Part shown: positions 26,160 to 39,500 of the stretch, one piece after another
Position numbering within the stretch: position 1 is the stretch's first letter
Layout of the letters: every line of letters begins with the position of its first letter
Origin: Protonemura montana
Taxonomy: Eukaryota; Arthropoda; Insecta; Plecoptera; Nemouridae
Length of the DNA stretch: 64,000 nt
Assembly (NCBI GenBank): GCA_947568835.1
Contig: OX387606.1
Coordinates: forward strand, 9,176,001 to 9,240,000
Direction of reading: 5' to 3'
Notes under the pieces: model-generated
What the model was told of the DNA's origin: nothing
What the model saw: the letters and a program-made list of their open reading frames with translations, nothing else
The model's database searches: none
Made by a program: the position numbers and the translations under genes

Positions 26160-26446
26160 AACTAAAAGTTACCCCTAACTAATATCGAATTATGTGACCA
26201 ATCCTTCTTGGTATTTCAGTCTGGAGCAGTCGTGATCTGTTTTGAGCTCAAATCTAGTTCGAAATATTGTCTTTGGTTCAAATGACATCTGCACGTCAAC
26301 CAAAAACACTGTCGATTTGAACGCTATAATGTTTAGTTCACAACCTAGCTACCAGAGTTCACTACAACGCATTTTTCGAATTATAGGTTAAGAGTTCCGC
26401 AGTGGCAAGTGTTTCACGTGTTTTGAAAATTATTTACATCGCAAAA
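26160..26446. promoter_or_regulatory. Shared intergenic region between divergent TFIIE-beta and the 918-aa gene
   Basis: Only 287 bases separate the start codons of two genes transcribed in opposite directions. It must contain both 5' UTRs and both promoters, so a bidirectional promoter is likely. No TATA box is evident. Divergent pairing of housekeeping genes is common in compact animal loci; shared control here is inference. Confidence 0.6.
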
Positions 26447-29400
26447 ATGGATTTTTGTAGAGAGTTCCAATCAGTTGAAACTATATTGAAAATGAAGGAA
26501 AGGCCGGCTGGCAAGGGAAGTCTTCTGAAACAAATAGACCACAAGTTACTGTGTGAGATTATTGAGAAGTTGAAAACATCACTTTTTGAGACTTATAACA
26601 TGGACGAAATTACTCAAAGAAGGGTTACCTTCTTCCTCATCCTTCAAACGGATCTAATTTTAAGCAGAAAACTTGAACTTGTCTCTGAAATAGGTAATTT
26701 GGTAAGAGTTCTTATTAATGGTTCCTTACTAGTTCACATTGTTTGGGGACTAGGTTTTCAAAAGTATTTTTATGAAACTATCTTCTATGGCCCTTCGGCT
26801 CTGGGTGAAGAACTGACGAAGCTTGTTCTCACTGCGAGCCTTAATGTGAAAGACTGTATAATTGCAGCTAGAGATCTGGCCGTAACTATATTTAAAAAAA
26901 TTCGGCAAATGGAGAAATTTGTTGTTGCTGTGGAACAGAATTTCAGGGGAGAGGTATTTAACAAGTATTTTGAACACTTTGCAATTCTTCTTCAATCAAT
27001 TATTATTACTGATGGTGCACTAAAATCCCTTTCAAAAGAAGATGTCACAACCAATCGAGTAAGATTGCAAAGCATTTTGCAATTGACAAGATTATGTTTT
27101 TCTGAACCAGAAATTGTCAATAAGTCTCCAGCAGAATATAATTTTACCTTGACGTATGATTACTCCAACTGGATAAATGCTGGTGATATAACCTTGCTTC
27201 AATTCAAGTGCAAGATAGTTGAATGTTGTACTGTTTGTGTAAAAAATGCAAATATTTCCACCTCATTATGGTGTCAGTGGGTTGAGATTGACTCAGAAGT
27301 TCAGGGAAAATCATTTCAAAGGTTCATTGGAGAAGAAATGTATAATTGTATGCTTGCTTTGGAAAATTCAAGTTTAGCATATGCTGCAGAGTTAATTTCT
27401 ATTTTGAAACTCATGTCAATAAAACCAGAAACCGAAGATGATGAGATAGATCGAGCAGATTTGAAAACAATCATGGAAAATGTATGTGATAAGAGTAAGA
27501 GTCGTAACAAATGGTTGGCAGCACTTCTAAAAGTTGATACCGATGAAGCTTGTTATGAAGAATGTTTGTCTTTGATTGAAAATAATGTACCGATGGGATT
27601 TGATCTTATCCACGAAGTAGTTGATTTTGTAGTTCGTTGTCTAAAAGCTCCAAATGGATCAGATTACAATGATCGATTAAAACAACTAGTTTTAAAGTCT
27701 TTGGAGAGCTTCTCACTACAAGAACAAATAGATGCTTCGAAGAGTTATTTTGAAACCCATGGTGTCACCACCTTGATGAAGACCGAGGATTTTCCTCAAG
27801 TATTCACTGAGGTTTTCAACAAAGCTGTATCAGCATCTGAAAACTTTAAGACAGAAACACAGGTAGGCACAAAGACAGAAACTAATTATGTCTTCACTCT
27901 TATCTAAGCTTTTAAATTAATGTTTGATGCAAAATTGTACTTCTGGTTTGGCAAGGTCCAATTGAAAAATGTTAAAGATCTTAGGGAAGGTAAAAGTGGA
28001 AAGACAGGTAGTGTAGCAAGGACACAATACCCATGTGTGGTTTTGGGCCTTCTTTTCTCTACCCCAGGTAATTTACCTGCATTTTAGCACTCCTACCTTT
28101 TTCTTTAGATTGTACCTATCTGTTTTCAGTTATTTTCTGGGTTTATTAACCTTTTCTGGCAATCCCCGGAAGAACTTCTAATGAAGATGCTGGGAGAAGG
28201 AGTCTCCAATGCCAATCAAACAATTCTCATGTTGAAAGCTTTCGAGATTCTTGGGCCAGTTTGTAACCTGCCTGGAAAGGGCGACAACACAATGAATAAA
28301 GACGCTGGCCTGTTAATACAGACAGTAATTAAGTTTTTTGACAAAATGGAATTAAAAGACCAGGAAGAAGCTAACTTTGTTCAAATGGTAAGTTGCATAG
28401 CAATTTTCATCTGTAAAATAATTATCACATTGGAATTCTTGGCTTTAAATATCTGATAATTAATAACTAATATTTGATTTTTCAGGTATCGTCACTAGTC
28501 AACAATTCTATCATTGACAGAGAAATACTTCTAGAGTTGTGTATTGCTCCAAAGCTTTGTCAGTGCCTCAGAACCCATCACTGGAATATTGCAAGTTTGT
28601 GCTTAAAAATAATTGAAGCAACAATCAAAGACATAGAATTGAAGAAGCTCATTCCCATGGTAGTTGTGCTTTCTCAAGTTATTCATCTAAGCAGATGTGA
28701 ATTATTGAATTTCACGTCAGACAAGTCAGCGGTCTGCGACGAAGCATGCGTTATCATCAAGTCTATTGTGCTGAGACTTCGGAATGGCGGCGAACTCCTT
28801 GAAAAGAAGAGCATAGCATGGATTGAAAATAAAACTTTCAGGCTGGAAGCAATTAACAAGTCCTACTTTAATAAACTTCGACCCAAAAATCGTAATGCCA
28901 CACAAAAGATTTCTGTTGAAGAACTCATAATGATTGGACTGCAGAGCGGTAAAATGAATCTAGATACGCTTGCTGATGCAAAAGAAGGCATCAAAGAAGA
29001 AGATATTTTGTACTGCTTGGTCAAGGTAAATAAAAGATAACCATTAAAGTACAAAACTCAGTAGTGTTGTGTATGTTGTTGCAAGTTTTCAGAATGGAAC
29101 TTCTCTACTTTTCAGATCCTGCCTAAAATGTCATCCCGGGAATGGAAATCTATCATGAGTCTAAAGCCGCTTCTGATTAGGTCGGCAGAGGATGATGGAG
29201 TTTTGAATGTTTTTAACATTCTGGCTGAGACTTTGATGATCATCAACTGTATTGTGAAGTGTCAGTTTACTGATAATCAACATGCATTAGCTTGCATCAG
29301 TTTCTGCATTCGCAATTTTGCCCTTTTTGTGCAGGTAAGTCACGAAAGCAAGAATAAAAAATTGCAGTATAGAACTAAAAATCTATCCTTAAGTGTCACT

Positions 29401-29734
29401 TATATTTCAGGATGAAGTATTGGTCCTACCACCAATGGATTTAGACAAACATTCTGAGGTGTCTGTAAGGAATGTTCAAGCCACAAAATTGAAAGCAGTC
29501 TTTCAGAAAATGTTGCTTCTTCTTGAGAGCTTGCCAGATTTGATCAAAGAGCCTTGCTCGATTTTTTTATTGGCTTTAATGAAACACATTCTGGGCGAAG
29601 TGGTGTTGTTGAAAAGTGTAGGCAAGGATTACTGTTCGGAAGAAACAACGACAGAATTGTGTTCTCTGATTACGTTGTCTTCTATTCGAGATGTCAGAGT
29701 AGCTCTAGCCCAAGTTATTACAGAGGCGTGCTGA
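26447..29734 (+). CDS. Unrecognised helix-rich protein, about 918 aa, five exons
   Basis: I cannot name this protein. Exons 26447-27862, 28130-28387, 28486-29025, 29116-29334 and 29411-29734 join in phase 0 with clean GT-AG introns. The ATG at 26447 has a good context (AAAAATGG) and starts MDFCREFQSVETILKMKERP. The sequence is leucine-rich and almost entirely predicted helix, with repeated amphipathic stretches (FEILGPVCNLP, LLELCIAPKLCQCL, PDLIKEPCSIFLLALM), which suggests a HEAT or armadillo-type solenoid. No catalytic motif, membrane segment or signal peptide is seen. Glomulin, neurochondrin and BRAT1 were considered from memory, and none matched convincingly. A 60-nt, stop-free, GT-AG-bounded segment inside exon 1 (26694-26753) could be an intron; without it the protein would be 898 aa. 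The C-terminus is ALAQVITEAC. The first exon is unusually long for this window. Confidence 0.85.
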
Positions 29735-29760
29735 TCCGGTTCGCTATTAATGGGAGAAAA

Positions 29761-29766
29761 AATAAA
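29761..29766 (+). terminator. Poly(A) signal of the 918-aa gene
   Basis: AATAAA 27 bases after the stop at 29734. TRPA1, on the opposite strand, has its stop codon at 30516-30518, so the two genes are convergent with about 780 bases between coding ends. A minus-strand AATAAA at about 29815-29820 could belong to TRPA1; if used, the 3' ends nearly overlap. Confidence 0.5.
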
Positions 29767-30515
29767 CTCCTTGATCTTCAACAACAAGGGACTTGAATGC
29801 GCACAACATACAGGCTTTATTTCAATACCAATTATTACAAGGTTTTTTAAGATCACTCAAAAGTGAACACTCAAAGTGAAAACAGACCACCTCACACATT
29901 AAGTAATACAGAACATTTAAAGTACCAATAAAACAACATAGATGTTTTTTCAGTGCACATAAATACATAATTATATATACGGTTGATGATTAACTATAGG
30001 ACTATAGCTCCTCTGTTAAAGAAGAACTTAATTAGATATGTCAACAAGTAATAAAACACAACTTAATGGACTATCTTGTGAAACAAATGGTAACTAAGGT
30101 GCTGTTCTCTGCAAAACTATTGTCTTTAAAAGAATATAATGGTTTTGAGGGGCATGGCCCAGTGGTTCAATATTTTCTAACCATTGTCTAATTTCAGTTT
30201 AACATTTACCGGAACACTTAAAAAACATAAATATTTACCACTGTACGTAAGTACCAATTATCACAGTTGTACGCACAACAGGCCACAAGGATCAGCTACG
30301 TTTGTGTATCAATATACGACAAAAATATGTAAGTTACCATATTACTTTCAAGTTTCCTATACCCTTCTTGAACATGATAATTGTTTGTATTGTTCATGTA
30401 CAACAAGATATGATGCGAATTTAAGTTTCCATCATTAAAATATATAGTGATGAGTACAAAATATGATTCGTTGTTGCTGACAAGTCTGAGAAGCATGTTT
30501 GTCTAATGTAAATAT

Positions 30516-33500
30516 TTAGGATGCTTGGTTCTTAGTGAAACTCAGGGCTGATCGCAGTTTCTTGCGAACACGAGGGGAGGTCCACTTGTTTGCGATTCCA
30601 AGCAATGGTCTCAGCTGATTAGAGGAAACACCTTCATCAACGTCATCTGCTTCTGTCTTGATTTCCATTTTCTAACCCAGTGAAATCAACACTTAGTATG
30701 AGTAATTGACAAATATTATCATAGGTAATTATTATTATTTTTTTTTTATACTTAATAATTAATGGAGCAAGGGTCTCAGATGTATTTTTGATATAAATTA
30801 TTTTGGAACTATTTTCTATCTGCTCCAGATGTATTTTTCTTGTACACTTGTTCTAGGCACATACCTGCACAATCAGCCTTAGTAGCATACTTTGTGAATC
30901 TAATGCCACTGTTATCTCTTTTAACCTCCTCTTCTGCTTTCCTAGCTCTTCAGATACATAATCTTCAGAATTGTCCAAGACAACATCCAGTCCTAGAATA
31001 GAAAATGTGGATATTTATCTTTTCTGGAGACTTTTGGTACAGCAAAGTACATTCTATTGTTGTGTGTTGCTATACCATCATCAGTGAATGGATTCCAGAA
31101 CCATTTGCGGAGTACAGCATCTAAGAAACCAAGCTTGCACTTGACATCGTTTGGATATTCAATCAACTCCATTTTGTCCACCTTTTCGAGCAATACCTGT
31201 GGCAGTTTTCGTTCAAGCTCGGTGTGAAGTACCACCTACACAAATACAGATGTTTTTAAATAATTCACTACACTTGCCAATCCAATATGTTTTAAAAAAA
31301 AATTTGCATCTGCCTTTTTTAATTGGCCAAATTGGTTGAGATTGAATAGCTTACATCTGGTCATTCTGTTTAAAGGTCGAGCAAAAAATATCAAAACAAA
31401 TTTTCTAATTACAAGCCAAATTGAAAAATGGGCATTGCCCATGTACTCCAAATACTTGGCAGGAAAGGGTGTAAACTGGATCTATTAGTATTACATATCA
31501 ATGAACTGAAATATTGTCCTGGTAAATCCAAGACCCAGTGCAACCCTAGCGGAATTCGAGTGTTATGTACCTGCATAGCCAGACGCTTAAGTTGTGCATT
31601 CCTTCGAACAGACTCTATGTCTCCAACGGCCAAACCGATAAGCAAGTTCATCAGCAGGATCGGCATCAGTACCATGAATATTCCAAGAATTAGGAAAGCA
31701 GGAACGGGAAAGGGAAGTGATTTTGCAGATTTTCCTTCCTCCTTTTCTAGATAGAACGGTTGCACGTACGTTCCTAAGAAATCAATCTCTCCCAACATCA
31801 TGGCAAATGTTCGCATCAAAGACATTGGAACCGTTCCAAATGACAAATGGTTTCCCTGAAAAGAAATAAAACATTTTCTTTGTCTCTTCATATAATCTCA
31901 GCATGTAACATTAAATAAATATATTTTTCTGCTCACCCCAGATAGCAGAATGTAGAATGCCAGTCCAAAAGCAATTATCAGGATTGAAAAGACAATCAAC
32001 ACTTTGATAAGTGTCTGCAGTATTTCCAGAAACATGACAACATAAATTCCGACTTGATCAAATCTGAAACGGAACATTTTCGTGATTAAATTTGGCCATC
32101 AACTGTTTCTGGAGAAAAAAAAAGTGTAATTGTTGATCCAATCCAACCGTTGAAGGTAGAGGAGCAAGTTGAACCAGCTGAGAAACACGGCTAGCGACGC
32201 AGAAGATAGTTGCATCGAATGGAATTTGCCGCAGAAAACGGGAACGATCATGATAGTTGCCGAGATGTAAAGGAGCCAGGAGATGAGGTTGGCAGGGTCG
32301 AGAAGATAATGCCAACGCTGCTGATACAGCTGAAGAAGCTCGCGCATTGCATTCACTCCAATGTATGAGATGATCACCACAGCACTGGTAAACATCGCAG
32401 GTGTCGAGTGGTATTCCTCGGAATCCTGGAATCAAGAAAATGTAAGACATTTAACATTTTCTATCAACTTAGAGTTCTTCCTTTTTGTTTTCAACATTAA
32501 TCTTTAAGTAACCTCGTTTGGTTGTCGATCTGTTTTATTTTGAACGCTTTCCTTCGAGTTCCAACAACTGGTGTTTCTATCTTGCAATAATTGCGAAAAG
32601 TGGTCTTGGTGTACTTTGGTTTCAATTAGCTGTGCTGAGAAGAAGGTGACAAATGCAAGAAATATGCTGTAGAAGAGCAGATTTGCAAGGTGAAAGTATT
32701 TGCCATAAGAATTCCACTTCATCTGCAAATACTTTTGGCTCAATGGATGTGCCAGTAGCTCCACTCGATTGTGTGCTACCATTGCCTGAAAGAGAACGTT
32801 TTTTAATAATTTTGTACAGTTTAAAAAACAGTATTTTTCTAGATGCTTCTTACAAAATTATCTGTGCATGCAAACAATCATCCCTAATATAATGGCTACA
32901 TTTTTTCTTGTATATGCACAAGAAGTATACTTACAATTGTTGGTTTGGAGCTAACATTCATAAAAGTTAAAATTTTGCAGCATGCAGGATAAGCATTGAG
33001 TAACATGGAACGGTAGAGAATTAACAAAAAGTTGCATTTGTTGGAAGCACTTACGTTTACCACCAGTAACGGAGGAGGTCTCCAGTTGGCATCATCTAAT
33101 ATTTTCCGTTGGTTCGTCACCTTCTCCGGAGAGTATTGGTAGTTTGTAAACGAATACTTTATCTGTATGCAACCACAACAAAAAAGATAATACTATACCT
33201 TTTTGAAAAAAAAATACCATGGTGAATCACGGTTTGGTGATTGGCTTATGTGCATGTAATTAAAAAGCGTTTTTAAAGTTTCCAAGAAACAAAAAGAAAA
33301 CAAACGAAAGAAACATCAAACAGACAAAGCAGCACGCAAAGCTTTCTGATTCACATTTTCAACATATCCCACTTGTGACAAAGGAGGAGAAAGTAGGTAT
33401 TTCATGCAATGAACAAAACACAATAAGTATTGCTCAACCAAAATTACCAATACTGACGTTAACGAGCACAACTTACATTCAATGCCGGGAGAGGAATTGG

Positions 33501-36500
33501 CTTGGAAATGAGTAAGGCTTCTCCTGTCTTCTCGTCCATCTGGGCGTACATTGCGGGGCATTGGAGACATCGGAAGCTGTACTTGATCTGCAGGAGGTAA
33601 CGTGGCTTTTCAACGTGGATATTTCCGAGATGGATGCATGTGATTTACGTGTTGGGATTGTTACGTTTTTGGAAGATATTTATTTGTAAAGAATCAAAAA
33701 AATATTCTACTTTTTAAAAATAGAAGAAGGTTATTGTAATTGAAAGAAAAACAAATTGTGATTGCAAGCAATAAATAAAAAGTGCTATGCCGAGGCAGAT
33801 GTGAGTTTCAATATAAGTTTGGTAAAAATTGATTATGGGGAAGTTATGCCTAAGTTATTTCTTCATCATAATTAATTCCGCTACAATTAACGCAATAGTT
33901 AAAACATTCCAGGGTGTTCCACACATTCAAACTCCTCCTTCCATCATTGCGTGCCACTTTTCACACTATTAAACAAAACGAAACAATTCACTTACGTAGA
34001 ATGATTTGGAATCCTTCTTGCAGTTAGCTTTGGTTATGCACTTATCCTGAACAGCTTCGAACACTCGAGGCATCGAGGCAATGAGTGCCAATGTAACGCA
34101 AGGATGTTTGTCGGACTTGAGGCTCATCACCTCTTGTGCCCGTTCCTCGTGAGTAACCATTGCAAGCGCCGCCTCCGGGAACTTGTAGTAGATTGCGTAG
34201 TCAATTGCACTCATATCCATGTAGTTATACAAGAGCTTGCACTCCATCGATAGGAGTAGAACGATAGCGTTTGGTTTGTTGTCCATAGTGGCTAGGTGTA
34301 GTGCAGTGTTCTGTGAACATCGAAAAAGATTTGTTCAAGAATGAAGAGCATAAATGACAGCTGTTGTATCATACTGAGCAAGTACACCCATAATTGGTTT
34401 TATGAAGGTGCTCTTTATGGAACTGATAAAGTAAACCCCATGATAGTGGATTATCTAGATTTTAGACACATAGCTGGCTGGTCCCAGCTATCCAGCGGTT
34501 TGAATGTTGTATAAAGAATAAAATAAATATTTTTTATAGAGAAAATGTGAAGGTGAAAAAAAGTAACATTCGAGAGATGGTCTTTGTTCGAGAGGTTTGT
34601 GGGCGCGGCTGCTAAGGAAAATTCAAACTATTTTTTTCGAGCGAACTACACACTTGGGGGGAGGGGATGTTTTGCTAACAACCTTCCACCATGACTTCCT
34701 TCCACTGACAATGTTTCCATCCCTTAAGAAGATGTACCACAACCAAATTTGCTGTCTTGGCTTGGCCTATGGTCCATGCCTAAGTATCGAAATCCATAAT
34801 GACCACTGCGGCATTTGCTCGCTCATATTCTCGGACGGTTCTGAACTTTCTTAGCTTCACCATAGCTTCTAAATCAGAGGAAACTCTAAAGCAGGAAAAC
34901 AGTTAACAGAAAGAGTAGGTTTCAATAAGTGGACAAATAGTACGGTACGGTTCAGCAGAGCTTCAGTGCTACCATGCTATTGACAAATCAGATACCAAGC
35001 TATTAGTTCTCTTCCTAAAACGGCCGCCTCCTCTCATTCTCAAGAGTAGATTCCAAAAACGCTTACCCCATCTTTGTCAACTTGGTCGAGCAAATGTGAA
35101 TGCACTGAATGAAGTAGCTCCATTGTTTGGGTAAACCCGCTCATTGCCGCGAGGTGCAAGGGCGTGCGCCCGTTGTGGTCTCGGTGCAGTAAGGCGCCCC
35201 TATTCAGCAATAGTTGCACTACACGCGTGTGCCCTTGTTTGGAGGCGATGTGCAGGGGGGTCAAACCCTCCCCGTCGCTCTCGTTAATGATGAAAGTTCC
35301 TTTCTCCGAGTCGAGGAGTTGACGAACTGTGTTGTATCGTCCGTATCTGGAAGATAATTTCGGGGTTTATGGTTGTGTAATTTGATCGTAGCGTAGTATA
35401 CCGTGATTTTCTACAATCTATCGCCTCGCCTACACTTCAAGTCAAATGATTCCTAGACCAACCGATTGCCGTCTCTTTTCTCTTCAAATTACCTGCCAGT
35501 GTCAGCGATTAAATCAGCTAAAAGCTAGTTGTGACCTACATTTTTCATTCATTGAAGTGTAATTAATTTTCGAACGGTACGTTCAGTGGATTTTAACACG
35601 TCAAACATTTAATCTCTTGTCGACTTATACCAGACATAATTTCCATCAAGGCAGAAAGTATGAATGGATGAGAAAATTTTGTTGCTGTACATAAACCTGT
35701 AAATTGATTGCTACAAACTTTCATGCCGATCTGTGATGTAAAAAATAAAATCTTGATAGAAATGCCACTGTCATTGGCTTAGAAACTTCACTTTGAACAT
35801 AGGTGTGCGCAAAGCTAATTACGATAGGATCATTTAAAAACTAGAACGATGGAGTGTACACGTTTGATTTGATTTGTGGTGTTTAGCGACGCACTGTGAC
35901 TTGACAACTGGCCCTGTGGCACTACAACAATAAACTTCTTATTCAAGAATTCCGGTGGCGTCAAATAGCCTACAGCGTCCACAAGGCCATACTGTTGAAA
36001 GGTTGATTAGCATTAGGAAAGTGAGGTTGTACCAAATTCGATCCCTCAAACCTCTCTAGAACAGAACTGGTCATGAGTGGTCTACCATTCAATAACTGAC
36101 CTAGAGCAGTGTCGCTTAACTAAACCGTTCGATGAGACCACATTCTACGGATGTCTCGTTAAGCAATGTTGCTACCAAAGAGTTTGTTTTTATTATGTCG
36201 AAAAATAACTGCCATTCCAATGTCGCAAAATGTAAACAAAGTATTCCAGCATTGGGTTTACAAAACCTAAATAGTATCAACCTAATTCTAGCCTTGCTAG
36301 CCCAAGGGTGCATTTTTGTTGCTTAGCCGGTTCAGTCCAGCTGATACCTTTCAGTGTGCGGTCAACCGGCGAACTGCAAGGTTTATATCGATATATTTCA
36401 GTGAGTTTGAAATCCAGCAGTTTCTTTACCTGCATGCTTAATTGGACGTAATCATACAATTCAATCATTTTACAAGTGACAAGTGATTTTTAAAGACACT

Positions 36501-39500
36501 AACGTGTAAAAGAAACGAATACTTTTCATCAACGGATTCTATTCGAAGGTAGTAAGGGAATAAATTATACTCTCTATGCACGCAACGAGGGCCAGTGACA
36601 AGTTCTCACTGTCACCAGTCGCTGAAAGCCGACCTGATCGGCATCCGGAACATCATCAAGTTTTAATTGTTTTATAAATTGCATGTAATCAATGCCTGTT
36701 GAAGCACAGTTATTTTTTATGAAACACTAAGTTAATTTTAACAGTGAAATTCAAAAAGACCGTTGGCCTTTGAGAAAGAGACCGTTTCGATTTGAAATAA
36801 CTTAGGCCACATTGCTGGTTCAATTACCTGGCTGCGAAGTGCAATGGGCTCTCATTGTTGTTGTTCTTGAGATTGATACATGCCCCGAGACGGATAAGAT
36901 TTTCCAGGCTGCGAATGTGACCTTCCCTGCTCGCGTAATGCAGGGGTGAGCATCCTGTCATGTCCTTTTCATTCAGCAACTGGAGCAGGCTCAATTTTGA
37001 CTGGGTCTGCGACAGGCATTAGATTTGGGTGAGCTCGGAGCACTACGTAACTGGAGTAAATACTGCTGTTCCGAAATCGATTTTATAACCTCGAGAACTT
37101 TTTACAAGTCAAGTTCAATTGAACATGGTAACTATATGTGATCTTAAAAGAGCATTTCAATTTCATAAAACTTCTCTTTGAATGACGGGTTCTAGCCGCT
37201 TGGCATTGAATATGACTGCATCGACCTGACAATAGACGCCATCAAGCTGCAAATTAAAGCATAACCGAAACTAAATTTCCTGTAGGTTTTCATAAAAAAA
37301 GTACAAACTTTGATAACTTTGTCAGCGAATTCTTCCAGCCTGCCGCCATTCATTACGACCAAATGCAAAACGTTCCTCGAATTCACGTCTTTTAGGTTGA
37401 TATCAGCGCCTAGATGAATTAAAGCATGAACCGTTCGCCATCCCGCTCGTGACGCAGCCAGCAAAAGAGGCGACCGCCGCTCCTTGTCCAACATGTTGAT
37501 ATCGGCGCCCTAGAGAGAACAAACACAATGTATGACACCTTCACTCCCAACATTTTCATATTTCACAGAATTAAATTCAGCAGGTTTTCTATGTTCATAC
37601 CTCAGTGACTAGGTATTCAACGATTTCGGGATGATCAAACATTGCGGCACAGTGCAATGGGGTCATCTTTTGTATGTCGCACGAGGCCAAGCTTTGTTTC
37701 TTCTCGGTAGGTTGCAGGCCAAACATGAGTTTGACAATGTCAATAGCCCCTTGTGCACACGCCAAATGCACCGGCGTCGATAGATCGTGCTGCTGGGTGG
37801 AGATTTTAGCCCCCGATTTCAGGCAAAGTTCAACAGCCTAAGTACACATAATCAGAGTAATGTAATTAATAAGTTTTCATGGGTGTATTGTGCTAAGTAT
37901 TGGTTAGCAGACACCTATTAGCACAAGCTTGTTACCACAAACTCCACTCGACCAAGCTGGAAGCAAAGCGTATCGTCAGATGCAATGAGTCAATCCAAAT
38001 AATTAGTGATGCTAGTGCAGAGATCAACAAGAGCTGACTTGTACCCTCTTCCTTAGGATGGTTCAAACCAAACGAAATTATTGAATTACCGTCACCATTT
38101 ACAGCATATTAAACTCTGAAATTTTTACCTCAAATATCGAAGACTCATTTCTCTTACTCTTTGGAAACATGCTGATTCCTTTTCACTACAAGCATCAGTG
38201 TTACTTTTAAATAACAACCTAAAGGTTAATTGTTAGATTAAAGAGTTGAGATATATCGGGGGTTTTGAGTCTTATTAATATTAAACTAATTAACTTATTA
38301 ACTTAACTTATTAACTAACTAACTTATTAAACTAATACTTAATATAATTGTGCTACATAATTATAAATAGGAGAGTTATGTTGATTCTAACATTGTGTTC
38401 TCACTTTGATATCTCCGCCATGCACTGCCGAGTGTAGAGGTACGTTGCCCTCTGAGTCATAGAAAGAAATCATCTCCTCGCGCGAGCACCCCTTCGATTC
38501 GCCCCACTGCAGGAATACCTCCATCGTTTTGGATGAGGCGTTCTTGGCCGCCTCGTGAATCGGATAGTAGCCGTTGTTGCAAGGTTTTCGGGGGCACGAG
38601 CTGAACTCGGTGATCTGCCGATTAAAGTTACAGTCTTGATCGTGAATAGGGGAAGTATTGTGTTTTCAGTACCAAGCCCGGATGTCGAGTGGATGAAACC
38701 AATTTGTGGTTCTATGATGTTCATTGAAATTCGCTACATGAGAAACAGTTTTCTATATAATATCAACATCTTTTATCATATTCGAATATTTCATGAATAC
38801 AGAACAATCTTCTTCTGTAGGATATAATATTTTTGCAATAATGCACAACAATAAACAAGAGTGTTTACACAATGCAAGATAGATTTTTTTTCTGTCAATG
38901 CAAATAATATCTTTTGAATAGCGATAGGTCAAGTGAAAAAAACTATTTTAACTGGGTTTTGGATGCTAAGTGAAGAACAACTAAATTTCCCAGCGTTTCG
39001 TAACTTGTACCTGTTCCTTTATCAAGGGTAAAGCAGAAATTGCTCGAATAAAATGTCAAGAAATGAAAAGCTAGTTGTTATGTTGTAACTGTGGCCCATT
39101 TCAACTCTTTGGTTTGGTATATTCACTATCGATTATGAATCCCAATTTTGGCCCTTTTCCAAGGGTCACTCGCAGGTCGAAAGTGCAAATGTGCATCGTT
39201 GCAATGCACTCGTGTACGATCGTTGAAAGCGTAAACAATGGTTAATAATAATTTACATGAAAAAGCAATTTAAATAGTGAGGTTTAACTGTTGCCAGTAC
39301 GTTAAAGCCAACGTTGTTTTGCGTGTACCTGGAATTTTTTGAAAATTATTTCGTTTTTCAGAGTGTGCAAGCCTAAATAATATTGCAACCTGGAGAAACT
39401 ACCGACATATTGTTAGTTTTCTTTCATATTAGCTGCTCGCTTATGATAAATAAATTTAAAAAAATTTACTTGTAAATTCTTATGAAAAGATTTGCATTCC

